DNA from: an uncultured Clostridia bacterium
GTDB taxonomy: Bacteria > Bacillota > Clostridia > Christensenellales > Aristaeellaceae
NCBI GenBank assembly: GCA_934636105.1
Contig: CAKTZR010000009.1
Coordinates: forward strand, 1 to 64,000
Reading direction: 5' to 3'
Length of the DNA: 64,000 bases
This document shows, piece after piece, positions 50,176-58,190 of the stretch. Position 1 is the stretch's first letter; every line of letters begins with the position of its first letter. The translations under genes were made by a program, and so were the position numbers. Under the pieces are notes generated by a model. It ran no database searches, was not told the DNA's origin, and worked only from the letters and a program-made list of their open reading frames with translations.

Positions 50176-52490
50176 TATTCAACGGATTTGAGCGCTTCAA
50201 CCATGTCGATCTTCTGTACCTTGCGCGCCAGCATCCGCTGGAGCAGCTCGGAGAACAGATAGGTGACGACACAGGCGATGACGATGGATTTGATCGTCGG
50301 CGCGCCGGGATAGAAGCCGCTCTCCGGCTCGCAGGTGTGCATGATGACGTCCGTCAGCATAATGCCCGGCCAGATGCCCAGCGCCACGCCGAAGAAGGAG
50401 ATGATGGAGTTTTCACGCATAATCAGGTGGCGGATTTCCTTCTGGTGATAGCCCAGCACCTTGAGCGTCGCATATTCGCGCGTGCGCTCGACGAAGTTCA
50501 TCAGGCCCATGTTGTAGCAGATGACAAACGCCAGCGCCAGCGCGATGCAGGTCAGCATCGTGAACACGGCGGAGAGCGAATCGAGCATCTGCATCATGTC
50601 GTCGATCAGTTCGGCGGGGTAATCCAGACTGTCCACCTCGTCCATATCCGCCAGTTCGGCGAGGTAGCTTTCGTTCGCATTCTTGAGCATCAGGCCGGTG
50701 GGCACAAATTCGCCCTTGCGCAGGGATTCCCACGTCGTGCGGTTGAGGTAAATGCCCTGCGTGACGTTGTTGTAGACGATCTGGCCGATGGTGATGGCAA
50801 ACGGCTCGTCGTCGCCGGGCAGGTAAACGCGAACCGTGTCGCCGACGTGCAGGTTGAGCGTCTGCGTCAGTTTATAGGTGACGGCCGCCGTGCCGGTTTC
50901 CAGCCGGACGAAGCTCTCGTTTTTGCCGAGATGGATCATCGTCTGGTCGTCTTCCAGCACGGTCATGCGCTCGGTGCGCGTGCCTGCATCGGTGCGAAGC
51001 GAGACGGATTTTTCCATCAGGCATTCGGCGGCGTCCGCGTCGGCGCGGCGCTCATAGCTTTCGGCCTTATCGACCGTGCCGGTCAGGTTGGCGATCACGT
51101 CGTAATCCAGCGACTTGGTGTAATACTTGACGCTCAGCGACGTGACGGAATCCTGAAGGCCCAGCGAGGTGATAATCAGCATCGTACAGCACAGCAGGCC
51201 GACAAGCATCATGATGGTGCGCAGCTTGTTGCGCATCAGGTTGCGGACGACCATCTTCGTGTTGAAGCTGAACCGCGACCACAGCCATGTGATGCGCTCC
51301 AGCAGGATGCGCTTGCCGTTTTTCGGCGGCTTGGCGCGCAGCAGCGAGGCCGTGCATTCCTTCGCCGCGCTCTTGTAGGAGTGCAGCAGGATGAACACGC
51401 TCATCACAACGCTGAGCACCGTCATGCCCCACGCGAAGGCGGAGATCGGCGGCGTGAGCCGATAGGGCATTTCGTTCTGCGCGATCAGCGTATCCCACAG
51501 CAGGTAGGGCAGGGTGCTGTGGCCGATGAGCGTGCCCAGCACCGCGCCGACCGCCGACGGGGCGATGGCGTAGGAGAGGTAGTGCATCTTGATCTGATGC
51601 GCGGAGAAGCCCAGCGCCTGAAGCGTGCCCATCTGCATGCGCTGGTTGTCGATCATACGGGAGAGGGTCGTCATGACGATCAGCGCGGCGACGGCGTAGG
51701 CCAGCACCGGGAAGATGAGCGTCATGTTTTCAAACATCTGCGCGTCGTTGTTGGCGCGCGCCGTGCTCATGTGCGCGGTGCGGTCCACGACCAGCGCGTC
51801 GGGCAAAGCGGCTTCAATCTCGGCCTGTACGGTATCGCTGTCCGCGCCGCCCGTCATGGTGGCGACAATCTGCGTCAGCGGCAGTTCGGGAATGGCGCAG
51901 GAGTTGACGAGGATGAAGCCGTACTTATCCGGGTTGGCGGCCATGCCGTCGGTGACGACGATGTATTCCGGGCTGACGACAATGCCGCGGATGGTAAACG
52001 GATATTGCTGACCGTTCAGCTTCACCGTCAGCCGGTCGCCCAGCGAAAGGCCCTTTGACTGCGCGAAGCGCTCCTCGACGAGACAGCCGCGCGGATCGTT
52101 CGCTTCCAGCAGCTCACCCTCGCGAAGCAGGGGTTTGTTGATGGTCATTTCGCCGTCATAGACCGTGACGGAAACGGAAACGTCGCCCGACAGCATCGTA
52201 TCCAGATCCGTCGAGGTGCGCGCGCAGACCTCCTTCACGTCCGGCAGGGACGCGACTTTTTCCAGTGCGGAACGGTCGGCGGTCGGAAGCGTGATCCAGA
52301 AATCGGCGAGGTTGTTTTCCTCGTAATAGGTGTTCAGCGTCGTGCGGATCATGCGCGCCGTGCCATCCAGAGCGGAGAACGCGAACGTGCCGAGCGCACA
52401 CAGCGCGATGATGGAAAGAAACTGCATCGCCGCCCGCGACATGTCGCGGTAGAGCTTCTTTCGCAGCATATTGTTCTTTGGCTTTACCAT
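50175..52490 (-). CDS. ABC transporter permease, FtsX/MacB type
   Basis: A 771-aa permease. An N-terminal membrane segment (MQFLSIIALCALGTFAFSAL) precedes a large outer domain. Three segments follow in a first FtsX domain (FPVLAYAVAALIVMTTLSRM and onward). A fourth segment opens a second outer domain and three more make the last FtsX domain (FTMLTCIALALAFVICYNMGLMNFVERTREYATLKVLGYHQKEI). This duplicated layout is usual in Gram-positive MacB-like or lipoprotein-handling systems. ATG 52490 overlaps the ATPase stop by 7 bp behind GGAGG. It works with the ATPase and adaptor next to it, probably as a drug or peptide exporter. Confidence 0.92.
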   Translation of the reverse strand: MVKPKNNMLRKKLYRDMSRAAMQFLSIIALCALGTFAFSALDGTARMIRTTLNTYYEENNLADFWITLPTADRSALEKVASLPDVKEVCARTSTDLDTMLSGDVSVSVTVYDGEMTINKPLLREGELLEANDPRGCLVEERFAQSKGLSLGDRLTVKLNGQQYPFTIRGIVVSPEYIVVTDGMAANPDKYGFILVNSCAIPELPLTQIVATMTGGADSDTVQAEIEAALPDALVVDRTAHMSTARANNDAQMFENMTLIFPVLAYAVAALIVMTTLSRMIDNQRMQMGTLQALGFSAHQIKMHYLSYAIAPSAVGAVLGTLIGHSTLPYLLWDTLIAQNEMPYRLTPPISAFAWGMTVLSVVMSVFILLHSYKSAAKECTASLLRAKPPKNGKRILLERITWLWSRFSFNTKMVVRNLMRNKLRTIMMLVGLLCCTMLIITSLGLQDSVTSLSVKYYTKSLDYDVIANLTGTVDKAESYERRADADAAECLMEKSVSLRTDAGTRTERMTVLEDDQTMIHLGKNESFVRLETGTAAVTYKLTQTLNLHVGDTVRVYLPGDDEPFAITIGQIVYNNVTQGIYLNRTTWESLRKGEFVPTGLMLKNANESYLAELADMDEVDSLDYPAELIDDMMQMLDSLSAVFTMLTCIALALAFVICYNMGLMNFVERTREYATLKVLGYHQKEIRHLIMRENSIISFFGVALGIWPGIMLTDVIMHTCEPESGFYPGAPTIKSIVIACVVTYLFSELLQRMLARKVQKIDMVEALKSVE

Positions 52491-53185
52491 GCGATATCCT
52501 CCACGCGGGCGGGATGCTCGCATGTTTCAATCGATTCGATGCCGCCGTTCTTTACGCGGATGACGCGGTTGCCCAGCGGGGCGATCATCGCGTTGTGCGT
52601 GATGATGACGACGGTTGCGTTGTGCGTGCGGCAGACATCCGTCAGGAGCGAAAGCACCTGCACGCCGGTCTTGGAATCCAGCGCGCCGGTCGGCTCGTCG
52701 CACAGCAGCAGCGCCGGGTTCTTGCACAGCGCGCGGGCGATGGACACGCGCTGCTGTTCGCCACCGGAAAGCTGGGCGGGGAAGTTGTTCATGCGCTTGC
52801 CCAAACCGACCTGCTCCATGATGGTCTTGGGGTCGAGCGCGTCCTTACAGACCTGACGCGCCAGCTCGACGTTTTCAAGCGCCGTGAGGTTGGGCATCAG
52901 GTTGTAAAACTGGAAGACGAAGCCGACGTCCGTGCGCCGGTAATCCGTCAGCTGCGGGCCGCGAAGGCCGGTGATCTGCTTGCCGCCGACGGTGATGGTG
53001 CCGCTGGTGGCCTTATCCATGCCGCCCAGCAGGTTCAAAATGGTGGTTTTGCCTGCGCCGGAGGGGCCGAGCACCACGCAGAACTCACCTTTTTCCACGC
53101 TGAAATTCACGTCGTCCACGGCTTTCACCACGGTGTCACCCGTCTGATAATATTTGCAGACGTGCTCAAAGTTGATATAGCCCAC
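52484..53185 (-). CDS. ABC transporter ATP-binding protein, MacB/LolD type
   Basis: A 233-aa ATPase. Walker A is LGPSGAGKTTILNLLGG, the Q-loop VGFVFQFYNLMPNLTALENVELA, the signature LSGGEQQRVSIARAL, and Walker B LLLCDEPTGALDSKTG with the H-loop ITHN. GTG 53185 is chosen because AAAGGAGG precedes it by six bases; an in-frame ATG at 53203 lies upstream of that site. First gene of the efflux operon. Confidence 0.95.
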   Translation of the reverse strand: MGYINFEHVCKYYQTGDTVVKAVDDVNFSVEKGEFCVVLGPSGAGKTTILNLLGGMDKATSGTITVGGKQITGLRGPQLTDYRRTDVGFVFQFYNLMPNLTALENVELARQVCKDALDPKTIMEQVGLGKRMNNFPAQLSGGEQQRVSIARALCKNPALLLCDEPTGALDSKTGVQVLSLLTDVCRTHNATVVIITHNAMIAPLGNRVIRVKNGGIESIETCEHPARVEDIAW

Positions 53186-53216
53186 GGAAAACCTCCTTTT
53201 CATCCCCGAAGCGGGA

Positions 53217-53306
53217 GTAAAAACAAATGCTTGTTTTTGTTTTTACGATACCCGAAAGAAAACGCCGAACAACATGCGGCGCACAACGAACGTCGTAAAA
53301 ACAAAA
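53217..53306 (-). promoter_or_regulatory. Leader with three mutually complementary arms
   Basis: In the minus-strand transcript, arm 1 (53293-53306, TTTTGTTTTTACGA) is a perfect 14-bp complement of arm 2 (53235-53248). Arm 3 (53217-53230, containing TTTGTTTTTAC) can also pair with arm 2 over about 11 bp. The pairings exclude each other. A small GCCG/CGGC hairpin lies between arms 1 and 2. This could be an RNA switch or a set of GTTTTTAC operator sites for the TetR protein. Confidence 0.55.
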
Positions 53307-53322
53307 TCCTAAATTCGTTTTT

Positions 53323-53351
53323 ATTATATGCAGGGGCGTGGTTCTTGTCAA
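53323..53351 (-). promoter_or_regulatory. Consensus promoter of the ABC efflux operon
   Basis: Minus-strand TTGACA (53346-53351) and TATAAT (53323-53328) are separated by 17 bp. Confidence 0.85.
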
Positions 53352-53532
53352 GCAAAAAAATGGAAAAAAGACTGACCGAAAATGAGTTAGAATTTACAAA
53401 CAAATCTGGAAGCCTTTACATGGTTACCTTTTGGTGCCTATATAATAAAAGGTGCGTACTTCACAAACTGGGTAATTGGCGTTACAATTCAAATCACCTG
53501 AAAGGAAAACCGATTCGGAAAGGAAGACTGTG

Positions 53533-54134
53533 ATGCAGACGGAAGACTATCTTCGCTTGCTGGTGGAGGACATCCATTCCGCCGTTCTGGCGACGCTCGA
53601 CGGCGAGGACCATCCGCAGACGCGCGTCATCGATATGATGCTCTGGGACGAGCAGGGCGTGTATTTTCTGACGGCAAAGCGTTTTATCAGCAGCTGATGG
53701 GGCAGGGCTACATCGCGCTGTCGGCGACGAAGGACAAAGTTTCCGTTTCGCTGCGCGGCCGCATCCGCAACATCCATGCGGAGAAGCTTGACGAGATTTT
53801 TGCAAAAAATCCCTACATGCAGACGATTTATCCGGGTGATACGCGCTCGGCGCTGGAGGTCTTCCATCTGTATGACGCGCAGGGCGAATATTTCGACATC
53901 CGCGACCCGGCGCATGTGGCGCGGGACAGCTTCGCCATCGGCGGAAAGCTCCAGGCTGTCGGCGGCTACGTCATCGGCAGCGCGTGTATCGGCTGCAAGC
54001 GCTGTCTGTTGGTCTGTCCGCAGCGGTGCATCGATGGCGCAAGCATTCCGGCGGTCATTGATCCGCATCACTGCCTGCATTGCGGGCGGTGCGCGGAAAT
54101 CTGCCCCGCCGGCGCGGTTGAAAAACGATTCTGA
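53533..54134 (+). pseudogene. Frameshifted pyridoxamine-phosphate-oxidase-like protein with 2[4Fe-4S] ferredoxin domain
   Basis: The first frame (53533-53697) starts MQTEDYLRLLVEDIHSAVLA and covers the beginning of a flavin-binding PNPOx-like barrel, then shifts at FLTAKRFISS and stops. The second frame resumes at ATG 53697 with MGQGYIALSATKDKVSV and runs through the barrel to two ferredoxin motifs (CIGCKRCLLVCP and CLHCGRCAEICP). Read in the shifted frame, the join gives AFYQQLMGQGYIALS, which is what the family has here. About 7 bp are missing. The stop TGA and restart ATG overlap (TGATG), so coupled translation of two pieces is conceivable. Possible native function: a small redox flavoprotein. 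Confidence 0.82.
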
Positions 54135-54139
54135 ACATC

Positions 54140-54183
54140 AAAAAAGCATCTGTTTCCTGACGAAAAGGGAGCAGATGCTTTTT
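54140..54183. terminator. Bidirectional terminator
   Basis: AAAAGCATCTG and CAGATGCTTTT between convergent genes, followed by a T-run. Confidence 0.85.
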
Positions 54184-54186
54184 GCG

Positions 54187-54693
54187 TTATTTCAGGGAAA
54201 ACGGGCCGAAGCTGTACACATATTCGTCCACGTCTTCAAAAGCGTCATAGCTTTCGCAGTCGCAGGCGATATAATCCGCGTTCACGAAGCCGGAATTGAC
54301 GACGTCGCCGTGCTCATTATAAATGCGGATGTTGGCGTAATATTTGCCCTTATAGGCGACGACATTGGTCAGCTCAAATTCGGTATCCGGGCCGACCTTG
54401 TTGGTCGTTCCGTTGGGATAATAGGCCACACGGCTGTCCCCCTTGCCGGGGGAATCCCACAGGGTGACGCGGCGGCCCGTCAGCCGCACATGGCCGTAGG
54501 CCGCGCAGGTCTCATCCGGGCAGGCAAAGGGGAGCGTACCATCCCAATGATCCTTTCGGGCGTAGATGTGCGTGGAGAGATGGCGGGCGGCCTGCTCGCT
54601 GCCCAAAGCCTGCACGAGCGGGGATCGATCCGCCAGCGCGGGGGCGGCGAAACCCAGCGCGCCCAGCAGCAGAAACAGGCAGACGTATTTTTG
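54187..54693 (-). CDS. Secreted SH3-like protein
   Basis: About 168 aa starting TTG 54693 (GAAAGGA eight bases upstream) with a signal peptide MQKYVCLFLLLGALGFAAPALA. The longer frame from 54741 would bury the signal. The body has an SH3-like stretch (HVRLTGRRVTLWDSPGKGDSRVAYYPNGTTNKVG to YKGKYYANIRIY), then a Cys-containing acidic tail. It probably binds wall or protein ligands outside the cell. It lies 44 bp after an XpaC paralog on the same strand and is probably co-transcribed. Confidence 0.7.
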   Translation of the reverse strand, partial: QKYVCLFLLLGALGFAAPALADRSPLVQALGSEQAARHLSTHIYARKDHWDGTLPFACPDETCAAYGHVRLTGRRVTLWDSPGKGDSRVAYYPNGTTNKVGPDTEFELTNVVAYKGKYYANIRIYNEHGDVVNSGFVNADYIACDCESYDAFEDVDEYVYSFGPFSLK

Positions 54694-54737
54694 CAATGCA
54701 AAAATCCTTTCTGAATGCGGGAAGAAATCCGGTCGGC

Positions 54738-55550
54738 TCAATGCGCGCCCAGGGATTGATTGTCCTTGCGGTTTTGAAGCACGCTGGCAAAGGGATCGTC
54801 GTCCCGCTGGTCGTCCTCGTCGATCAGGCCGTCGGATTTGAGCATATCGCGCATCACGTCCATTTCGCTTTCCAGATCGATGAAGCGGTATTCATCCAGC
54901 GCTTCGACCTGTTTGCGGAAGGCCTTGTCGATTTCGCCGACGGCCTGAGAGATGCGCGCGCGCACTTCGCGGGCCTTGGGGGTGTTGGCGCTCTTTTCCA
55001 GCTTGGCGCGCGCTTCAAGCAGGCGGAGCGTGGTCGGCAGATAATAGCGCAGGAAGGTGCGAAGCTGGGAGAGGAGCTGCGGGCGCTGCTCCAAAATGGA
55101 GAGAATCTGGCCGCAGCTGTTTTCGATGGAATCGATCTGTGCGGAAAGCTCCGGGTCTGGAATCAGGTCGTTGGCGTGGCGGATGCGGCGCATGGCGGCG
55201 CGGCCTTCGCGGATGACCTCGTTCACCTCGTCGTCGGCTCCGTCGTTCTGCGCATCCTCGGCAGGCTGGGCCTCGCGGCGCGCGCGGGAAGCGGAGGTTT
55301 CGGTCTTCTGCCATTCGTCCTCGATCTCCGCGTCGTCGGTCACGGTATAATCCGCGTCGGCGTGGTGCGGGGCGTATCCGGCGCTCCATTCATCCTGCGC
55401 GTCCTCATCGTCCGCAGCCTTGGTCAGCGCGTGGAAGATGACATAGACGACCGCCAGGCCGATGGGGCCGCCGATGGCTACCGACATGGCATACCACGCC
55501 CAACGGGGCAGATAATCCAGTTTATGAAGGAGCTGCTTCGCGTTTTTCAT
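54738..55550 (-). CDS. XpaC family membrane protein (second copy)
   Basis: A 270-aa paralog of the protein at 31100-31801. One or two membrane segments near the N-terminus (WAWYAMSVAIGGPIGLAVVYVIF) are followed by an acidic linker. The helical domain then has the same landmarks: LLSQLRTFLRYYLPTTLRLLEAR, AVGEIDKAFRKQVEALDEYRFIDLESEMDVMRDMLKSDGL. GGAGG precedes the ATG. No telA is beside it; an SH3-like secreted protein follows. The two XpaC copies may serve different partners. Confidence 0.85.
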   Translation of the reverse strand: MKNAKQLLHKLDYLPRWAWYAMSVAIGGPIGLAVVYVIFHALTKAADDEDAQDEWSAGYAPHHADADYTVTDDAEIEDEWQKTETSASRARREAQPAEDAQNDGADDEVNEVIREGRAAMRRIRHANDLIPDPELSAQIDSIENSCGQILSILEQRPQLLSQLRTFLRYYLPTTLRLLEARAKLEKSANTPKAREVRARISQAVGEIDKAFRKQVEALDEYRFIDLESEMDVMRDMLKSDGLIDEDDQRDDDPFASVLQNRKDNQSLGAH

Positions 55551-55603
55551 TTCAATATCCTCCGGGATAAGGCTTCTGCAATCGTTTGCTTATGATGGAT
55601 ATC

Positions 55604-55632
55604 ATTATAGCAAACTATGAAGCGGTTGTCAT
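55604..55632 (-). promoter_or_regulatory. Promoter of the second xpaC
   Basis: Minus-strand ATGACA and TATAAT are separated by 17 bp. Confidence 0.65.
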
Positions 55633-55643
55633 CAAAAAGGACG

Positions 55644-55675
55644 AAAAAATGCCCGTGCCGAAAATCGGACGGGCA
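55644..55675 (-). terminator. Terminator after the AI-2E gene
   Basis: On the minus strand GCCCGTCC pairs with GGCACGGGC and is followed by a T6 run. Confidence 0.75.
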
Positions 55676-55681
55676 AAGGCG

Positions 55682-56941
55682 TTATTCGGGGTTCTTCCGG
55701 CCAAAGGAGAAGCGTTTTTTCTTCTCGCCGTTTTTGGCAGCGGGGCGCGCAGCCGGCGGCTCCTGCGTCTTGGTCGGCACGGGGCGCGCAACGGTCTGGC
55801 GGATATCGTTCGCGACGAAACGGATATCGCCAATGAAGCCGTCCAGCACGCCGGTTTTCAGGAAGTTCACGCCGGTGATCCAGATGATTGGGGCGACGAC
55901 CAGACCCGTCACGCCCGCGATGCGCATGCCCGCATACATGGAGAACAGCATTTGCAGCGAGGAGAAGCCCGTCGCGCCGCCGAGAATGCGCGGTTCAAAG
56001 ATGCGGCGGATGATATACAGAATGCCGTAGAGCAGCAGCAGCTTCCAGCCCATGTCGAACAAGCCGATGGCCATGCAGATCAGTCCCCACGGCACCAGCA
56101 CCGTGCCCGCGCCGAAGAAGGGGATGAAATCCAGAAACGCCAGAATCAGCGCGATGGGCAGGGGATAAGGTACGCCGATGAGGAAGAAGGCCACGAGGAT
56201 GATGCCCATATCCAGCAGAGCGAAAATCAGCTGGGAGCGGAAGAAGCCGAACACCGCCGCGCGGAAGCTGTGGCCCATCAGGCGGACGGAGTTTTTGCCG
56301 CGCACGCCGAGGTAGCTGTAAATGTTTTCACGCAGATTCGGGAAATCCGCCGTGATGATGCAGCTGGCGAGCACGAGCACCGTCAGGAAGATGATGAAAC
56401 TCGGCACTTCCAGCGCGACGCTGCGGGAAATGCTCATCACATAGCCGAGCGCGCCGGAGAGCAGGGTTTTGAGCCATTCCCAAGCGCTGTTGAGCAGGGA
56501 AAAGATTTCATCGCTTACGCCCGCGTATTCGGCGGGGAGCTTGGCCAGCACCTCCTGCAGCCAGGTGACCAGCTCGTTATACAGCCCCTGCAAATCGGCG
56601 ATAAAGGTCGGTACGCTGCGCGCCAGATCGATGGCCTGCGAAACGAGCTGGCCCGCAAAGAACAGGCATAACCCGAACAGCAGGGCATAGAACACCAGCA
56701 CGAGGATATAGGAAAACAGTTTGCGCGTCAGCCGCATGTGGCGCTGAAGCCACGCGATGACGGGGTTGAACATCCACGCCATGATGAACGCGAGGATAAA
56801 CGGCAGCAGAATGCCGACAATCGGCCCGCCGAGCAGCGCGACGGCGACTACGCCGACGACGGTGATGCAGACCTCGGCAATCAGGCGCAGATAGGTTTTC
56901 CGCCGCTCGTTCATCGGCTGCGGCGTTTGGGAATCGATCAT
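55682..56941 (-). CDS. AI-2E family transporter (UPF0118)
   Basis: About 419 aa with eight predicted membrane segments. The N-terminal YLRLIAEVCITVVGVVAVALL and the C-terminal half with YPLPIALILAFLDFIPFFGAGTVLVPWG and EPRILGGATGFSSLQMLFSMYAGMRIAGVTGLVVAPI carry the family signature. The family is associated with AI-2 export in one case, but other members are Na+/H+ antiporters or sporulation-related, so function is open. The C-terminus has a basic tail (KKKRFSFGRK). ATG 56941 is listed; TTG 56944 is possible. It lies downstream of the LCP gene, 35 bp away. Confidence 0.9.
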   Translation of the reverse strand: MIDSQTPQPMNERRKTYLRLIAEVCITVVGVVAVALLGGPIVGILLPFILAFIMAWMFNPVIAWLQRHMRLTRKLFSYILVLVFYALLFGLCLFFAGQLVSQAIDLARSVPTFIADLQGLYNELVTWLQEVLAKLPAEYAGVSDEIFSLLNSAWEWLKTLLSGALGYVMSISRSVALEVPSFIIFLTVLVLASCIITADFPNLRENIYSYLGVRGKNSVRLMGHSFRAAVFGFFRSQLIFALLDMGIILVAFFLIGVPYPLPIALILAFLDFIPFFGAGTVLVPWGLICMAIGLFDMGWKLLLLYGILYIIRRIFEPRILGGATGFSSLQMLFSMYAGMRIAGVTGLVVAPIIWITGVNFLKTGVLDGFIGDIRFVANDIRQTVARPVPTKTQEPPAARPAAKNGEKKKRFSFGRKNPE

Positions 56942-56976
56942 CAAACAACCATCCTTTCAAACAGACGGGAAAGCCA

Positions 56977-57849
56977 TCATTCGGTTTTCGGCGCGGGCAG
57001 GCCGAGCGTTTCGTGCAGCAGGCGGACGTTGTTTTCCAGATCCAGAACGACGCTGCTTTCGCCGTAGTGCCAATAGCCCTCATACGGTACGGCGGAACGG
57101 ATGACCTTTGCGCCGCGCATCCACAGCGCATCGAAGACGAGTTTTGCCTGCTCGCCGCCGGTCAGGGAGGACTGCCATGCATGATCCATGCTCTTGACGA
57201 CGGAAACCACGTTCGCCGCGGTCATCTTCTTTGTCCGCTGAACCAGCGCGGAAAAGAGCTTGGTCTGACGGTCGCCGCGGCCGATGTCGTTATCCAGCTT
57301 GCGGCAGCGCGCGTAGCACAGGGCCTGCGCGCCGTTGAGCCGGCAGACGCCCTCGGAGAGGGGATGATCGGGATACGTGCCCTCCGTCTTATCAATATAA
57401 TGCGCTTCGGCTTCGGTCAATTCAACGTCCACGCCGCCCATCGCGTCGATGATGGAGATGACGGAGGAGAAATTGACGCGGAACCAGCCGTCGATGTTCA
57501 AATCAAACACGCGATCCAGCGTATCGATCAGCGCGGCTTCGTCCTGCGCGCGGACAATGGTGTTGAGTTTGACATTTTTATTATATTCGTTCGGCACGAC
57601 AATATCGCGCGCGAAGGTGACGGTGTGGATTTTGCCGGAATCGAAGCCGACTTGCACGAGCATCATCACGTCGCTTCGGCCGCTGTCATTCAGCGAGCCG
57701 TAGTTGTCGATGCCCATGATGAGAAAGGTCTTCGTGCCGTGCGGATGCAGCGCCAGTACGAGCGCCAGCAGCACGACGGCGACGATCAGCACAATGCGCG
57801 CCGCCTTATGGCTGCGGAAAAAGGATTGAACTTTCGAAATACTTTGCAT
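56977..57849 (-). CDS. LytR-CpsA-Psr family protein
   Basis: A 290-aa enzyme with one N-terminal membrane anchor (RIVLIVAVVLLALVLAL) and an extracytoplasmic LCP domain. Markers are FLIMGIDNYG, RSDVMMLVQV, TFARDIVV, NVKLNTI, ALCYARCRKLDNDIGRGDRQTKLFSALV. The Arg and Asp residues that bind the pyrophosphate of lipid-linked polymers are present. LCP proteins ligate wall teichoic acid or capsule to peptidoglycan. GCAGGAG precedes ATG 57849. First of a two-gene unit with the AI-2E family gene. Confidence 0.93.
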   Translation of the reverse strand: MQSISKVQSFFRSHKAARIVLIVAVVLLALVLALHPHGTKTFLIMGIDNYGSLNDSGRSDVMMLVQVGFDSGKIHTVTFARDIVVPNEYNKNVKLNTIVRAQDEAALIDTLDRVFDLNIDGWFRVNFSSVISIIDAMGGVDVELTEAEAHYIDKTEGTYPDHPLSEGVCRLNGAQALCYARCRKLDNDIGRGDRQTKLFSALVQRTKKMTAANVVSVVKSMDHAWQSSLTGGEQAKLVFDALWMRGAKVIRSAVPYEGYWHYGESSVVLDLENNVRLLHETLGLPAPKTE

Positions 57850-57908
57850 AAGCTCCTGCCTTCTTGTACATGGTTAAAAAAAGAATGCGCATGAAAAATC
57901 CATTTCAC

Positions 57909-57937
57909 AACATAACATAAATAGAGCCGAAAATCAA
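57909..57937 (-). promoter_or_regulatory. Promoter of the LCP gene
   Basis: Minus-strand TTGATT and TATGTT are separated by 17 bp. Confidence 0.6.
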
Positions 57938-57987
57938 GTAAAAGGCCATGGAAAACAGATAAATTGAACGGATCAATCGATTTTTAT

Positions 57988-58016
57988 TGCGATAAGACAG
58001 ATTTTCGTGTATAATA
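57988..58016 (+). promoter_or_regulatory. Sigma-A promoter of the RNase J operon
   Basis: TTGCGA and TATAAT are separated by 17 bp, giving a leader of about 170 nt. Confidence 0.8.
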
Positions 58017-58084
58017 AAAACGTTATGGATTTTTGCGCGTCGCCGCAGGACGGCTTCGCTCAAGATAGATGCGCTGTCGGGATG

Positions 58085-58174
58085 ACCTCCGTCGGTGCGA
58101 AGGTTTTTTGAATAGAGAAAAAGACGCCTGAAACAGTGCGTCTGTTTGAAGCTGCGCAGGCGGCCGCCTGCGCA
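58085..58174 (+). promoter_or_regulatory. Structured leader of the RNase J gene
   Basis: A possible terminator (ACCTCCG / CGAAGGT then T6, 58085-58111) is followed by a perfect palindrome of 11-bp arms TGCGCAGGCGG (58153-58174). The palindrome ends 17 bp before the start codon, close to the ribosome site. This could allow attenuation or RNase-mediated autoregulation. Confidence 0.5.
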
Positions 58175-58190
58175 AAGAAAGGAAATTTTT

